Notes: a model not told the origin generated them from the letters alone. A stretch of 64,000 nt of DNA from Oscillospiraceae bacterium (GCA_910574995.1 CAJTCS010000002.1:186001-250000); one strand, 5' to 3'. Positions 18,288-27,116 are shown, counted from the first letter of the stretch. Numbers and translations are program-made.

Positions 18288-18701
18288 ATGTTGGAAAATA
18301 TCCCGGATGGGGAAGAATTGGCCAGACTGCTTGGCCAGGAGCTGTATGGAGTGTGGTCCGGGCTGTGTGCCGCCGTTGACGAAAAATATGAAATGGAACA
18401 TATATGGAATAAGGGCTATAAAGAATGGCAGTATGAGTACAAATACCGCCGGGGTGGGAAAACTTTGTGTACATTAAATGCCCGGAAGGGCTGCGTGGGT
18501 TTTATGGTTATTTTTGGCAAGGCCGAGCGGGAAAAGTTTGAGGCTGTCCGTGAAAGCTTCCCTGCATCAATTCAATTGGCCTATGATATGGCAAAGACCT
18601 ATCATGACGGGAAATGGGTGATGTTTGAACCAAAGGATATAGCGTCCTTGCCGGACTATGTGCGGCTATTGGCGATCAAGCGGAAACCAAACCGGAAATA
18701 A
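18288..18701 (+). CDS. DUF3788 family protein
   Basis: 137-residue cytoplasmic protein. The pattern YEYKYRRGGKTLCTL, then a hydrophobic strand GFMVIFGKAEREK and a C-terminal KWVMFE, matches the DUF3788 family, whose function is unknown. The frame runs back through tRNA-Cys, but GGGGAGGAAG at 18271-18280 fixes ATG 18288. It lies just after the tRNA terminator; no clear promoter of its own was found. Confidence 0.75.
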   Translation: MLENIPDGEELARLLGQELYGVWSGLCAAVDEKYEMEHIWNKGYKEWQYEYKYRRGGKTLCTLNARKGCVGFMVIFGKAEREKFEAVRESFPASIQLAYDMAKTYHDGKWVMFEPKDIASLPDYVRLLAIKRKPNRK

Positions 18702-18735
18702 AACGGCTATCTTGTGAAAGGAGTGGACGGAACCT

Positions 18736-19260
18736 ATGCAGCTGGAAACACAACGGCTATTATTACGGGAATTGACCCCCCATGACTTCGACGCATTGTA
18801 TGAAATTTTTTCAGATGCAGAAACCATGCAGCATTATCCCAGACCCTTCGATGAAGCCAAAGTGCGGTATTGGATCGACTGGAACGTGGAAAACTACCAA
18901 GTATACGGATTTGGACTCTTAGCTGTGGTGCTTAAGGAGACGGGCCGGTTGGTTGGTGACTGTGGCATTACCATGCAGAACATTGGCGGCAAGATCAAGC
19001 CTGAGATCGGCTACCACATCCACAAATCCCATCAGCGTAGGGGGTACGCCAAAGAAGCCGCACGGGCCTGCCGTGACTGGGTTTTTGAAAATACGCCTTT
19101 CAACATGATTTTTTCGTACATGAAATATACCAACGTAGGATCTTATTCTACCGCTGTCGCAAATGGGATGCATCTATTGGAAGAGTTTGAAGATGATGTG
19201 AACACGGTCACCAAGGTCTACGGGATCACCCGGAAAGAGTGGGAACATCTATGCCCATAA
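18736..19260 (+). CDS. GNAT acetyltransferase, RimJ/RimL-like
   Basis: 174-residue N-acetyltransferase. It starts with the typical ETQRLLLRELTPHDFDALY and carries the acetyl-CoA binding stretch HQRRGYAKEAARAC (Q/RxxGxG/A type). Target unknown; the nearest described relatives acetylate protein N termini or small molecules. SD AAAGGAG lies at 18717-18723. The next gene overlaps its 3' end. Confidence 0.85.
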   Translation: MQLETQRLLLRELTPHDFDALYEIFSDAETMQHYPRPFDEAKVRYWIDWNVENYQVYGFGLLAVVLKETGRLVGDCGITMQNIGGKIKPEIGYHIHKSHQRRGYAKEAARACRDWVFENTPFNMIFSYMKYTNVGSYSTAVANGMHLLEEFEDDVNTVTKVYGITRKEWEHLCP

Positions 19261-20042
19261 GAGAATGGGGGATACCCACCCTGTTGGAGACGCCGGGGCC
19301 CATGGAAGCGGCTGCGCTGTGCAAACGGCTGGGATTCTCTTTTGTGGAACTCAATATGAATCTGCCACAATACCAGCGGTGGGAGTTCTCTGCGCTACGG
19401 GAGGCAGAGGAGCGGTATGGGGTTTTCTTCACCATCCATCTAGATGAAAAGATGGATCTTTGTGATTTTAATCCCCGTATAGCCCAGGCCTATTTAGACA
19501 CGCTGCTGGAAACTATCACAATGGCCCGCAAGCTTCATATACCGGTACTGAACATGCATCTATCCGAAGGGGTGCATTTCACCCTTCCCGGGAAAAAAGT
19601 TTACTTATACGACATGTACCATGGGCAATTTCTGGGGCGGCTGCGGGAGGCTATTTCTAGGTGCGAAGGGGTAGCAGAGGGGGAACTGACCATCTGTGTG
19701 GAGAACACAGGCAATTTCGGCCTGCCTTTCCTGCAGGAAGCTTTGTCTTTGTTATTGGAAAGCCCCCTGTTTGGGCTGACCTTTGACATCGGCCATGACC
19801 ACAGCGCCGGGGGTGTGGACAAGCCCTTTTTCCTTGCCCACCAGGAGAAGCTGCGACATTTCCACATTCATGACGCCCTTGGTGGAAAAAACCATCTGCC
19901 CTTGGGCACAGGTGAAATAGACCTGCCCTGGCATTTGGCCTTGGCCTCTGAACGGGGTTGCCGGGCTGTACTAGAGGTCAAAACCATCCAGGCCCTGGTA
20001 AAGTCGGCAGGTTGGTTAAAGCAATGTGGACTGGTTATTTGA
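19251..20042 (+). CDS. Sugar phosphate isomerase/epimerase-like TIM-barrel protein
   Basis: 263-residue protein of the xylose isomerase-like/AP endonuclease 2 superfamily. Metal-ligand type residues appear in order: ENTGNFG (Glu), DIGHDHS (Asp-His), FHIHDALGGKNHLPLG (His-x-His) and a late Glu in AVLEVK. A sugar isomerase or epimerase is likelier than an endonuclease because the DNA-binding loops are not evident. The start overlaps the GNAT stop by 10 bases; an in-frame GTG at 19239 is the alternative. Confidence 0.75.
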   Translation: MPIREWGIPTLLETPGPMEAAALCKRLGFSFVELNMNLPQYQRWEFSALREAEERYGVFFTIHLDEKMDLCDFNPRIAQAYLDTLLETITMARKLHIPVLNMHLSEGVHFTLPGKKVYLYDMYHGQFLGRLREAISRCEGVAEGELTICVENTGNFGLPFLQEALSLLLESPLFGLTFDIGHDHSAGGVDKPFFLAHQEKLRHFHIHDALGGKNHLPLGTGEIDLPWHLALASERGCRAVLEVKTIQALVKSAGWLKQCGLVI

Positions 20043-20051
20043 ATGGGGAAA

Positions 20052-20108
20052 ATACCACAATGGGCCCAGTAAGGCAGCTTTCATGCCTTACTGGGCCCAT
20101 TGTGGTAT
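20052..20108. terminator. 25-bp perfect inverted repeat between convergent genes
   Basis: Left arm 20052-20076 and right arm 20084-20108 are perfectly complementary with a 7-base loop. A T-run begins at 20113 on the plus strand. It lies between the convergent TIM-barrel gene and metH. A bidirectional terminator is the simplest reading, but the stem is far longer than needed. Confidence 0.75.
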
Positions 20109-20183
20109 ATCCATTTTTTAAGTTGCGTGGTTCGTAGGCGTTTGCGATCCATGAATACAATCCTTAATACTCGCCCTAACAGC

Positions 20184-22562
20184 CTACCATTTTTCTGCCA
20201 GTGCCATAGCGTACCGTACGGAAGCCATAGCGTCTGGCCCATAGAAATCTGCGCCGATTTTATCAGCATACTCTTGGGTGAGGACCGCGCCGCCCACCAT
20301 GATTTTTACCTGGGGTACTTTTTGACGCAGCAACATGATGGTTTCCTTCATACCAGATACTGTGGTGGTCATCAAGGCACTTAAACCCACCAGCTGGGCG
20401 TTTTCCCTTTCAACAGCCTCCAGTACGGCTTCAGGGGGGACGTCCTTGCCCAGGTCTACTACATGGAAACCATAGTTTTCCAGCAGTACCTTGACAATAT
20501 TTTTCCCAATATCATGTACGTCCCCCTTTACAGTGGCAATGACAACCGTTAATTTCCCCTGCCCAGACGGTTGCCCCCCCAGGCTTCCTTTGATCACGTC
20601 AAAAGCGGCTTTAGCGGCTTCGGCGCTTGCAAGGAGCTGGGGGAGGAACCGTTCTTTTTTTTCAAACAGGCGGCCCACCTGATCCAGCGCGGGAACGATT
20701 TCTCCGTCGATGATGTCCAATCCGCTCTTTTCCCGAAGGAGCGCCCTTGTTGCCCCATCAGCAGCCTCTTTCAACCCCTTTTCAATAGATTCACGTAGGG
20801 TGTAGGCGCTGCCAGCCTCGATCCCCGCCACTGGGGCTGCCTGGGAGTAAGCCTCGATATACGCCATACAGTTTTTATCCATACCAGAAAGGGCGCAAAA
20901 TGAGCGGTATGCCCGCATCACAGCTTCCGACCGGGGATTTAGGATAGCGGCGTTTAAGCCGTCCGCAAGGGCCATTAGGAAGAACGCAGACGTGATATTG
21001 TCCCGCTGGGGCAGGCCAAAGGACACATTGGAAATGCCCAGGGAGGTACACACGCCCAATTCCCGGCGGATACGCCGCAGGGCCTCTAACGTAACAAGGG
21101 CGGCATCCTGCCCGGCACTGACAGCCATGGTCAAAGGGTCAATGATAATGTCCTGTTTGCCAATACCATATCCCGCCGCTGTATCGATAATATGCTTGGC
21201 TGCCTGTACGCGCCCTTCGGCTGTTCCCGGTATGCCCTCCTCAGTAATGGTAAGCCCAATGACCACGCCGCCATATTTTTGTACCAGAGGGAAGATGGCC
21301 GCCATGGAAGCCGCCTTGGCGGTAACGGAGTTGACCAAAGGCTTGCCATTGTACATACGCATAGCCTGGCCCATAGTCTCTGGGTCAGAGGTATCGATCT
21401 GCAGGGGCAAAGGGGAGATAGACTGCAGTTCCCCGACCACCCGGCACATCAGCGCGCACTCGTCTATCTCTGGCAGGCCTACATTCACATCCAGCAAGTG
21501 GGCACCCGCGTCCTGCTGGGCGATCCCCTCGCCCAGGATGTACGGGATGTCGTTTTCCCGCAGGGCCTGTTTGAAACGTGCTTTGCCTGTAGGGTTGATG
21601 CGCTCCCCGATGATCACTGGCACGTGGCCGAATTCTACAGCCTGTATCCCAGAAGCCACAACTGTGCGCCGCTTGATAGGTGCGGTATAGCCCGGGCGTA
21701 CGCCTGCGCAAAGCCGTACAGTTTGGGCAATGTGCTGTGGAGTGGTGCCGCAGCAGCCGCCGACAGCCCAGGCCCCGGCCTCTACGAGTTCTTTCATGGT
21801 CTTGGAGAATTCCTCTGGCCCCACGTCAAAGCAGGTACAGCCATCCCGCTCTTGGGGGAGGCCCGCATTTGGGTTTACAAGCAGGGGCAAGCCCGTGTAT
21901 TCCCGCAGCTCTTGAAGCAAGCCCACCATCTGCCGGGGGCCCAGGCCGCAGTTCAGGCCCATAGCCGTAACCCCCAACCCCTCCAATACGGCTGCCATCG
22001 CGCTCAAGCTGCCGCCAGTAAGCAATTTGCCATCCTCATCAAAGGTCATGGTGACAAACACAGGCAGGCGGCTGTTTTCCTGGGCAGCCAGCACAGCGGC
22101 TTTGGCCTCGTACAGGTCGTTCATAGTCTCAATCAGGATGCAATCTGCGTAGGGGGCCCCGGCCCGTACCATGCAGGCAAAAACCTCTACCGCGTCTTCA
22201 AAGGGTAGGTCCCCCAACGGGGCCAGCAGCCTGCCTGTAGGGCCGATGTCCAAAGCCACCGCTCCACGGCCAGCTTTTTCCACTGCCTGACGGGCCAAAC
22301 GCATGCCGGCAGGTACTATCTCTTCTACGGCGCAGCCGTTCTCCTGGCATTTGAAGGGGTTCGCCCCAAAGGTGTTAGCCTTGATGATATGGGCCCCCGC
22401 CGCCAGGTACGAAGCGTGGATAGCCTGTATTACCTCTGGATGCTGGAGGTTCCACAATTCCGGGGCCTCCCCAGGCAGCAGGCCCTTCCCCTGTAGGATG
22501 GTACCCATGGCGCCGTCAAAAAAGAGGATTTCATATCCCAATTTGTCCAGTATATCATGCAT
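20184..22562 (-). CDS. metH: Cobalamin-dependent methionine synthase lacking the activation domain
   Basis: Transfers the methyl of 5-methyl-THF via cobalamin to homocysteine. Domains in order over 792 residues: homocysteine-binding (zinc cysteines in GLNCG and GGCCGT), pterin-binding (GERINPTGK), cobalamin cap and Rossmann B12 domain with DVHDIGKNI (DxHxxG, near residue 690). The C-terminal AdoMet activation domain of Escherichia coli MetH is missing; the adjacent gene supplies it. The start is ATG 22562 after GGAG with 8-base spacing, within the 3' end of the activation gene (8-base overlap), suggesting coupled translation. Confidence 0.95.
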   Translation of the reverse strand: MHDILDKLGYEILFFDGAMGTILQGKGLLPGEAPELWNLQHPEVIQAIHASYLAAGAHIIKANTFGANPFKCQENGCAVEEIVPAGMRLARQAVEKAGRGAVALDIGPTGRLLAPLGDLPFEDAVEVFACMVRAGAPYADCILIETMNDLYEAKAAVLAAQENSRLPVFVTMTFDEDGKLLTGGSLSAMAAVLEGLGVTAMGLNCGLGPRQMVGLLQELREYTGLPLLVNPNAGLPQERDGCTCFDVGPEEFSKTMKELVEAGAWAVGGCCGTTPQHIAQTVRLCAGVRPGYTAPIKRRTVVASGIQAVEFGHVPVIIGERINPTGKARFKQALRENDIPYILGEGIAQQDAGAHLLDVNVGLPEIDECALMCRVVGELQSISPLPLQIDTSDPETMGQAMRMYNGKPLVNSVTAKAASMAAIFPLVQKYGGVVIGLTITEEGIPGTAEGRVQAAKHIIDTAAGYGIGKQDIIIDPLTMAVSAGQDAALVTLEALRRIRRELGVCTSLGISNVSFGLPQRDNITSAFFLMALADGLNAAILNPRSEAVMRAYRSFCALSGMDKNCMAYIEAYSQAAPVAGIEAGSAYTLRESIEKGLKEAADGATRALLREKSGLDIIDGEIVPALDQVGRLFEKKERFLPQLLASAEAAKAAFDVIKGSLGGQPSGQGKLTVVIATVKGDVHDIGKNIVKVLLENYGFHVVDLGKDVPPEAVLEAVERENAQLVGLSALMTTTVSGMKETIMLLRQKVPQVKIMVGGAVLTQEYADKIGADFYGPDAMASVRYAMALAEKW

Positions 22563-23205
22563 AGTGTGTCTCCTTTCGAAAAGGGCAATTAGAGGCCGTA
22601 CATGCCATACACCGGTGTATATGGCATTGCGTGGCATCTTGGGTCAAACCTATCACCGCTGTGATGGACTTAAAAGGCACCATCATACAGTCCCCGGTCA
22701 AAGATACGCCCAGCTTTTTGGGCATATCCAAAGCTGCGGACATGAACCGCTGGCTGGTAAGGGGGAAATCGCCATAGCCGGGGCTATAGCGGGGGCGCAG
22801 GTATAGCCCGTGCTTTCGGGCATAGCCCTCTTCCAGCCCCTTCTGGGCCTTGTCGGCATAGGCCTCGATATAGGCGGCCGAGCACGCCTGCAGCACAGGG
22901 GCCAGGGCCATATCTGAAACGGCATGGCGTTTTATCAGCATATCCACGCCTGGGCCCAGGGTGCAAGCGAAAAGAAACGCCTCTCGGCATCCCCGCAGAT
23001 GCTGGGCAAGGCTCTGGCTCTCCACCCGGGCCCCGCCGAGCACTACGGCGGTCCCCTGGGTTTCGACCGTTACCAGCCGGCTGGTATATTTAGGCCTGGC
23101 AACCGACACGATTTTCCCCCACGCCTGGTTTATCCATCTGTCCAAGGCCTGGCCGCTGCCGCCGGCGCCCAGATACCGCAGGACCTCCTGTTTATCCAAC
23201 TCCAT
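22555..23205 (-). CDS. Separate methionine synthase reactivation-domain protein
   Basis: 216-residue protein matching the MetH activation (Met_synt_B12) domain, which binds AdoMet and remethylates oxidised cobalamin. The key stretch is YLRPRYSPGYGDFPLTSQ, equivalent to the RxxxGY AdoMet-binding region, followed by GVSLTGDCMMVPFKSITAVIG. The C-terminal tail has three cysteines in CMACTASNC, not part of the classical domain; a metal or redox role is possible. It is eight bases after metF and overlaps metH by eight bases. Confidence 0.85.
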   Translation of the reverse strand: MELDKQEVLRYLGAGGSGQALDRWINQAWGKIVSVARPKYTSRLVTVETQGTAVVLGGARVESQSLAQHLRGCREAFLFACTLGPGVDMLIKRHAVSDMALAPVLQACSAAYIEAYADKAQKGLEEGYARKHGLYLRPRYSPGYGDFPLTSQRFMSAALDMPKKLGVSLTGDCMMVPFKSITAVIGLTQDATQCHIHRCMACTASNCPFRKETHYA

Positions 23206-23212
23206 AAGGCCC

Positions 23213-24070
23213 TCAACAAAGGATATGGCTCAGGTTATCCACAATCTTCCCAGCAATTTCCGGCCGGTTCATGGTGTAGATGTGGATGCTTTTGACGCCG
23301 TTTGCAACCAGGTCGATAATCTGCTCTGTAGCATAGGCAATGCCCGCCTGCTCCATCGCCAGGGGATCTTCCCCGAATTTGTCCGCGATTGCCCGGAAGC
23401 GGGGCGGGAGGGTCGCGCCAGAAAGCTCGCACGAGCGTTTGATCTGCCGGCTGTTAGTCACAGGCATGATACCAGGTATCACCGGCACACGGATACCCAC
23501 AGAAAGCGCCCGGTATAGGAAATTATAAAAAACATTGTTGTCAAAAAACATCTGCGTGGTCAAAAAGTCGCAACCGGCCTCCACTTTTTCTTTTAGATGG
23601 CCAATGTCGTCCCCCTTGTGGGCGCACTCCACATGGCCCTCTGGGTAACAAGCCCCGCCGATGCAGAAATCCCCTTGGGTACGTATGTCCTGGATCAAAT
23701 CGATTGCATGGGTGTAAGGGCCATTTTCTATAAAGCCCTCTGGCTTGTCACCCCGCAGCGCCAGGATATTTTCCACACCGTTTTCCTTCAATTGTACCAG
23801 CCGGTCTCGTATCTGTTCTTTGGTAGAATCGCAACAGGTCAGGTGGGCCAGGGCCGGGGTGCCACTGCCCTGGATATAAGAAGCTACCTCTACTGTTTTT
23901 TTCGAAGTACTGCCGCCTGCGCCATACGTCACGCTGATAAAGTCTACGCCTAACTGGTTGATACGGTCTACAATACCGAATATCCCACGGAAATGCCCTT
24001 CTTTTTTGGGCGGGAATATCTCACAGGACAGCGTAATCTTGTCCTGCTTCAGTAGTTCCCGTATTTTCAT
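23213..24070 (-). CDS. metF: 5,10-Methylenetetrahydrofolate reductase
   Basis: FAD enzyme that makes 5-methyl-THF, the methyl donor for the MetH downstream. TIM-barrel of 285 residues with the N-terminal EIFPPKKEG, active-site VTYGAGGS, LALRGDKPEG and the C-terminal GVKSIHIYTMNRP. ATG 24070 is chosen because GGAGGG lies about 8 bases upstream; the frame extends to 24094. It is first in the metF-activation-metH transcript. No SAM or cobalamin riboswitch fits in the roughly 35-base leader. Confidence 0.95.
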   Translation of the reverse strand: MKIRELLKQDKITLSCEIFPPKKEGHFRGIFGIVDRINQLGVDFISVTYGAGGSTSKKTVEVASYIQGSGTPALAHLTCCDSTKEQIRDRLVQLKENGVENILALRGDKPEGFIENGPYTHAIDLIQDIRTQGDFCIGGACYPEGHVECAHKGDDIGHLKEKVEAGCDFLTTQMFFDNNVFYNFLYRALSVGIRVPVIPGIMPVTNSRQIKRSCELSGATLPPRFRAIADKFGEDPLAMEQAGIAYATEQIIDLVANGVKSIHIYTMNRPEIAGKIVDNLSHILC

Positions 24071-24111
24071 AGGTTTTTCCCTCCATTTCTCCATGTTCCT
24101 TGTCCAAAATG

Positions 24112-24140
24112 ATTATACCACGCCGCCGCATGTTTGAAAA
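24112..24140 (-). promoter_or_regulatory. Promoter of the metF operon
   Basis: On the minus strand, an extended -10 TGGTATAAT (TATAAT at 24117-24112) with a poor -35 (TTTTCA) 17 bases upstream. The transcript would start near 24105, leaving a very short leader. Confidence 0.65.
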
Positions 24141-24143
24141 GGC

Positions 24144-24172
24144 GAATAGAAAAAAACCAGGCGGCATAGCCT
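24144..24172 (+). promoter_or_regulatory. Candidate SigE promoter of cwlD
   Basis: GAATAGA (24144-24150), 14-bp spacer, CATAGCCT (24165-24172). This resembles the SigE consensus of Bacillus (-35 ATA-type, -10 CATACAnT). The predicted start leaves a 16-base leader with a strong purine SD. Inference from motif and gene function. Confidence 0.45.
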
Positions 24173-24194
24173 TACAGAGAGAGGGGGAGAGGGA

Positions 24195-24902
24195 ATGAAG
24201 CGTACTGCTTTTTGGCTTCTGTTCTGCGGGGCCTTAGTATTATTTGTCATGCAGACTATGCAGGCTTTCGGAATTGTAGCCTTCCATGCAGATTTTTTCG
24301 AAAAGAAAGGCACCGTTGTACTGGACGCCGGCCATGGGGGTGAAGATGGCGGGGCGGTAGGGATAAATGGGGCCATGGAAAAGGATATCAATCTGGCAAT
24401 CGCCCTGGAATTGGAAAAGTATCTGAAGCTGAACCATTTCGACGTAGTTATGATCCGGGATTCGGACGTATCTGTGGGGGACCAAGGCTTGGGCACCATC
24501 GCAGAACGGAAGCGGTCTGACACTAAAAGCCGCTTGCGCACCGTAGAGGAATCTGGGGAATGTATTCTTATCAGTATCCACCAGAACCATTTTTCAGAAG
24601 GTAAGTATAGCGGCGCACAGGTATTCTATTCCGGCAACCGCCCTGAAAGCGCCGATTTGGCCGAGGCCATCCGGCAGAATATTGTATCCGCCTTGCAGCC
24701 AGACAACAAACGGGAAAACAAACAAGCCGAAAAAAATATTTATTTGCTTTATAACTGTAAGATCCCAGCAGTACTGGTAGAATGCGGCTTCCTGTCGAAC
24801 CCCCAGGAAGCGGAAAAGCTGTGTACGGAAAATTATCAAAAAAATATGGCGGCGGCTATCTACAACGGTCTGATCGACTATTTGCAAGCCTTGCAGCAGT
24901 AG
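24195..24902 (+). CDS. cwlD: N-acetylmuramoyl-L-alanine amidase, CwlD type
   Basis: Amidase_3 zinc enzyme. In spore formers CwlD removes the peptide from muramic acid so that muramic lactam can form in the cortex. The 235 residues include an N-terminal membrane anchor (about 5-25), zinc ligands in LDAGHGGEDGG (His) and MEKDIN (Glu), the third ligand in ISIHQNHF, and catalytic Glu in LVECGFLSN. Length and the single anchor fit CwlD (237 in Bacillus subtilis). A SigE-like promoter supports a sporulation role. Confidence 0.88.
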   Translation: MKRTAFWLLFCGALVLFVMQTMQAFGIVAFHADFFEKKGTVVLDAGHGGEDGGAVGINGAMEKDINLAIALELEKYLKLNHFDVVMIRDSDVSVGDQGLGTIAERKRSDTKSRLRTVEESGECILISIHQNHFSEGKYSGAQVFYSGNRPESADLAEAIRQNIVSALQPDNKRENKQAEKNIYLLYNCKIPAVLVECGFLSNPQEAEKLCTENYQKNMAAAIYNGLIDYLQALQQ

Positions 24903-24935
24903 GCAGAAAGCGCCAGATAATACGGAACTTGGACA

Positions 24936-24964
24936 TTGGCAAACCTTGTAAAATGTGGTATACT
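24936..24964 (+). promoter_or_regulatory. SigA promoter of radA
   Basis: TTGGCA (24936-24941), 17-bp spacer, TATACT (24959-24964), 50 bases before the radA start. Confidence 0.8.
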
Positions 24965-25014
24965 GTGTGTAACAGATGTTTTGCAACCAAAGCAATGTGG
25001 GAATGGAGAAAGCT

Positions 25015-26391
25015 ATGGCAAGTAAAAGCAAGGTCATTTACCAATGCACCCAGTGCGGCTTCGAGTCACCTAAATGGGCGGGGAAATGCCCTTCCTGTGG
25101 GGAATGGAATACCCTTCTGGAGACCTTGAAGGAACCGGAAACCGCCCAGCGCAGCGCCGTAAACCGGGCTATGGGCAGCATTTCACGGGCCGTACCTATT
25201 GGGGAGATCAGTACTACGGACGAGCACCGCTACCATACGGGGCTCAGCGAATTGGACCGGGTGCTGGGAGGAGGCATCGTAAAGGGCTCGTTAGTCTTGA
25301 TAAGCGGAGACCCTGGTATTGGCAAATCCACTATCCTGCTACAGATTTGTGAACACTTAGGGAAAAAACTGCGGGTGCTGTATGTGTCTGGAGAGGAATC
25401 CGCCAGGCAGATCAAGCTACGCGCCACCCGTTTAGGTGTGCAAAGCCCCAATTTAATGATATTGACCGAAACGGACATACAATATGTGGTAGAGCAAATC
25501 CGTTCTGAAAAACCGGACTTGGTGATGGTGGATTCTGTCCAAACCATGAACTACACCGAGCTTTCCTCATCCCCTGGCAGCGTTACACAGGTACGAGAGT
25601 GTACCAATGTGATGATGCGCTGTGCCAAGGCATTGGATATCCCCATTATCGTAGTAGGGCACGTAAACAAGGATGGGGCCATTGCCGGGCCTAAAGTTTT
25701 GGAACACATTGTAGATGCAGTCCTGTTGTTTGAAGGGGACCGGCAGATGACCTACCGTATCTTGCGGGCAGTAAAGAACCGATATGGCTCTACCAATGAA
25801 ATTGGTGTGTTCGACATGGGGGAGCATGGCCTGCAGCAAGTGGAAAACCCATCTTTGGCTATGTTGTCCGGGCGGCCCCAGAACGCCTCTGGTACCTGCG
25901 TTACTGCCATTATGGAGGGGTCTCGGCCCCTGCTGGCCGAAATACAGGGACTTGCCACTACATCTGGCTTTGGTACGCCCAGACGTATGGCCACGGGTTT
26001 TGACTACAACCGTATGGCTTTGATATTAGCGGTGTTGGAAAAGCGTGCCGGTTATTATTTTTCTAATTTAGATACGTACTTAAATGTGGTAGGGGGATTG
26101 CGGCTAGACCAGCCTTCTGTAGACCTGGCGGTAGCCATGGCCCTAATCTCCAGCCTAAAAGACACGCCAGTTCGGGAAGATACCGTGGTCTTTGGAGAAA
26201 TTGGGTTAGCCGGAGAACTACGCAGTGTCAGCCATGGGGAACTGCGCATTGCCGAGGTGGCGCGCCTGGGCTTCACCCGGTGCGTCCTGCCATACCATGG
26301 GTTGAAGAACCTTTCCACGCAAAAATCGGATGGGTTGGAAATTATTGGCGCCAAAAACCTCCGGGAAGCTTTCCAGGCTTCCACCACATGA
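25015..26391 (+). CDS. radA: DNA repair protein RadA (Sms)
   Basis: Branch-migrating DNA helicase that works with RecA. Order: C4 zinc finger (CTQCG and CPSCGEW), Walker A GDPGIGKST, the RadA-specific KNRYGSTNE motif (KNRFG type), and a C-terminal Lon-like P domain. Start ATG 25015 follows a GGAG about 8 bases upstream; earlier ATGs in frame (24976, 25003) would add non-homologous residues. Length is 458. The stop overlaps the next start (ATGA). Confidence 0.95.
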   Translation: MASKSKVIYQCTQCGFESPKWAGKCPSCGEWNTLLETLKEPETAQRSAVNRAMGSISRAVPIGEISTTDEHRYHTGLSELDRVLGGGIVKGSLVLISGDPGIGKSTILLQICEHLGKKLRVLYVSGEESARQIKLRATRLGVQSPNLMILTETDIQYVVEQIRSEKPDLVMVDSVQTMNYTELSSSPGSVTQVRECTNVMMRCAKALDIPIIVVGHVNKDGAIAGPKVLEHIVDAVLLFEGDRQMTYRILRAVKNRYGSTNEIGVFDMGEHGLQQVENPSLAMLSGRPQNASGTCVTAIMEGSRPLLAEIQGLATTSGFGTPRRMATGFDYNRMALILAVLEKRAGYYFSNLDTYLNVVGGLRLDQPSVDLAVAMALISSLKDTPVREDTVVFGEIGLAGELRSVSHGELRIAEVARLGFTRCVLPYHGLKNLSTQKSDGLEIIGAKNLREAFQASTT

Positions 26392-27116
26392 GTACGCCCC
26401 GATTGCCGGAATACCCAGTGGAACGGGCTATAGTTTCTGGGGAATACCCCGTGTTATCCTTGTCCTTGCAGGAAAGGGGCATCACCCCTGTTAAAACTTT
26501 GTTCGATTCCCGGCTGCCCCAACCTATAGCGTATCACCCAGATATGCAAGTATGCATGCTGGAGGCTGGGTATGCCTATGTGCTGCAAGGCAATCCCTTG
26601 CGGGACAAGTTGTATAAATTGGGGATGGCCATAACAGAGACGGAGAAGATTCCCGGAAACACCTATCCTAAGGACGTACTATGCAATGCATTTGTATGGA
26701 ATAGTTGGCTGGTGGGGAATCCCCAGACAATAGATCCGAGTATACGGAGATCGATGGATGCCCGTGGGCTACGGATCCTTCCGGTGCGGCAGGGCTACAC
26801 GGCATGTGCAGTGGCCGTATTGGACAAACAATGCGCTATTACATCCGACTTAGGCATAGCACGGCAATTGGAAAAAAACGGTTTTACAGTGCTGCGTATC
26901 CAGCCAGGGTTTATCCAATTGCCTGGCTATGGCGCAGGCTTTATTGGCGGTTGCTGTGGCAAGTTGGCGCCAGACCTGCTGGCCGTAACTGGACATTTGG
27001 AAAGCCATCCAGATGGGCAGAGAATGCGGGATTTCATACAAAAACGTGGTATTGCCGTATGGGAATTGACAGACGGGCCGCTTTTGGATGTGGGCGGGGT
27101 TTTGCCCTTGCATTAA
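26388..27116 (+). CDS. Putative guanidino-group-modifying-fold protein (DUF6873-like)
   Basis: 242 residues, not assigned to a characterised enzyme. Conserved-looking elements are IAYHPDMQVC, GNTYPKDVLCNAF, RQGYTACAVAVLD, ITSDLGIA and the C-terminal GAGFIGGCCGKL. The repeated beta-rich pattern ending in an Asp/His-rich then Cys-rich loop resembles the GME (arginine deiminase-like) fold, where a terminal cysteine is the nucleophile; this is inference. It starts inside the radA stop codon (ATGA), so it is translationally coupled to radA. Confidence 0.55.
   Translation: MSTPRLPEYPVERAIVSGEYPVLSLSLQERGITPVKTLFDSRLPQPIAYHPDMQVCMLEAGYAYVLQGNPLRDKLYKLGMAITETEKIPGNTYPKDVLCNAFVWNSWLVGNPQTIDPSIRRSMDARGLRILPVRQGYTACAVAVLDKQCAITSDLGIARQLEKNGFTVLRIQPGFIQLPGYGAGFIGGCCGKLAPDLLAVTGHLESHPDGQRMRDFIQKRGIAVWELTDGPLLDVGGVLPLH

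Noticed and set aside
20052-20108. MITE or transposon remnant
   Set aside because: No target-site duplication or second copy in the window; gene-end location fits a terminator better.
20078-20149. 23-codon minus-strand frame MDRKRLRTTQ...
   Set aside because: It has an SD-like AAGGA but overlaps the big hairpin, and nothing else supports translation.
24071-24194. SAM or cobalamin riboswitch before metF
   Set aside because: The leader from the only plausible promoter is about 35 bases, too short, and no conserved riboswitch words are present.
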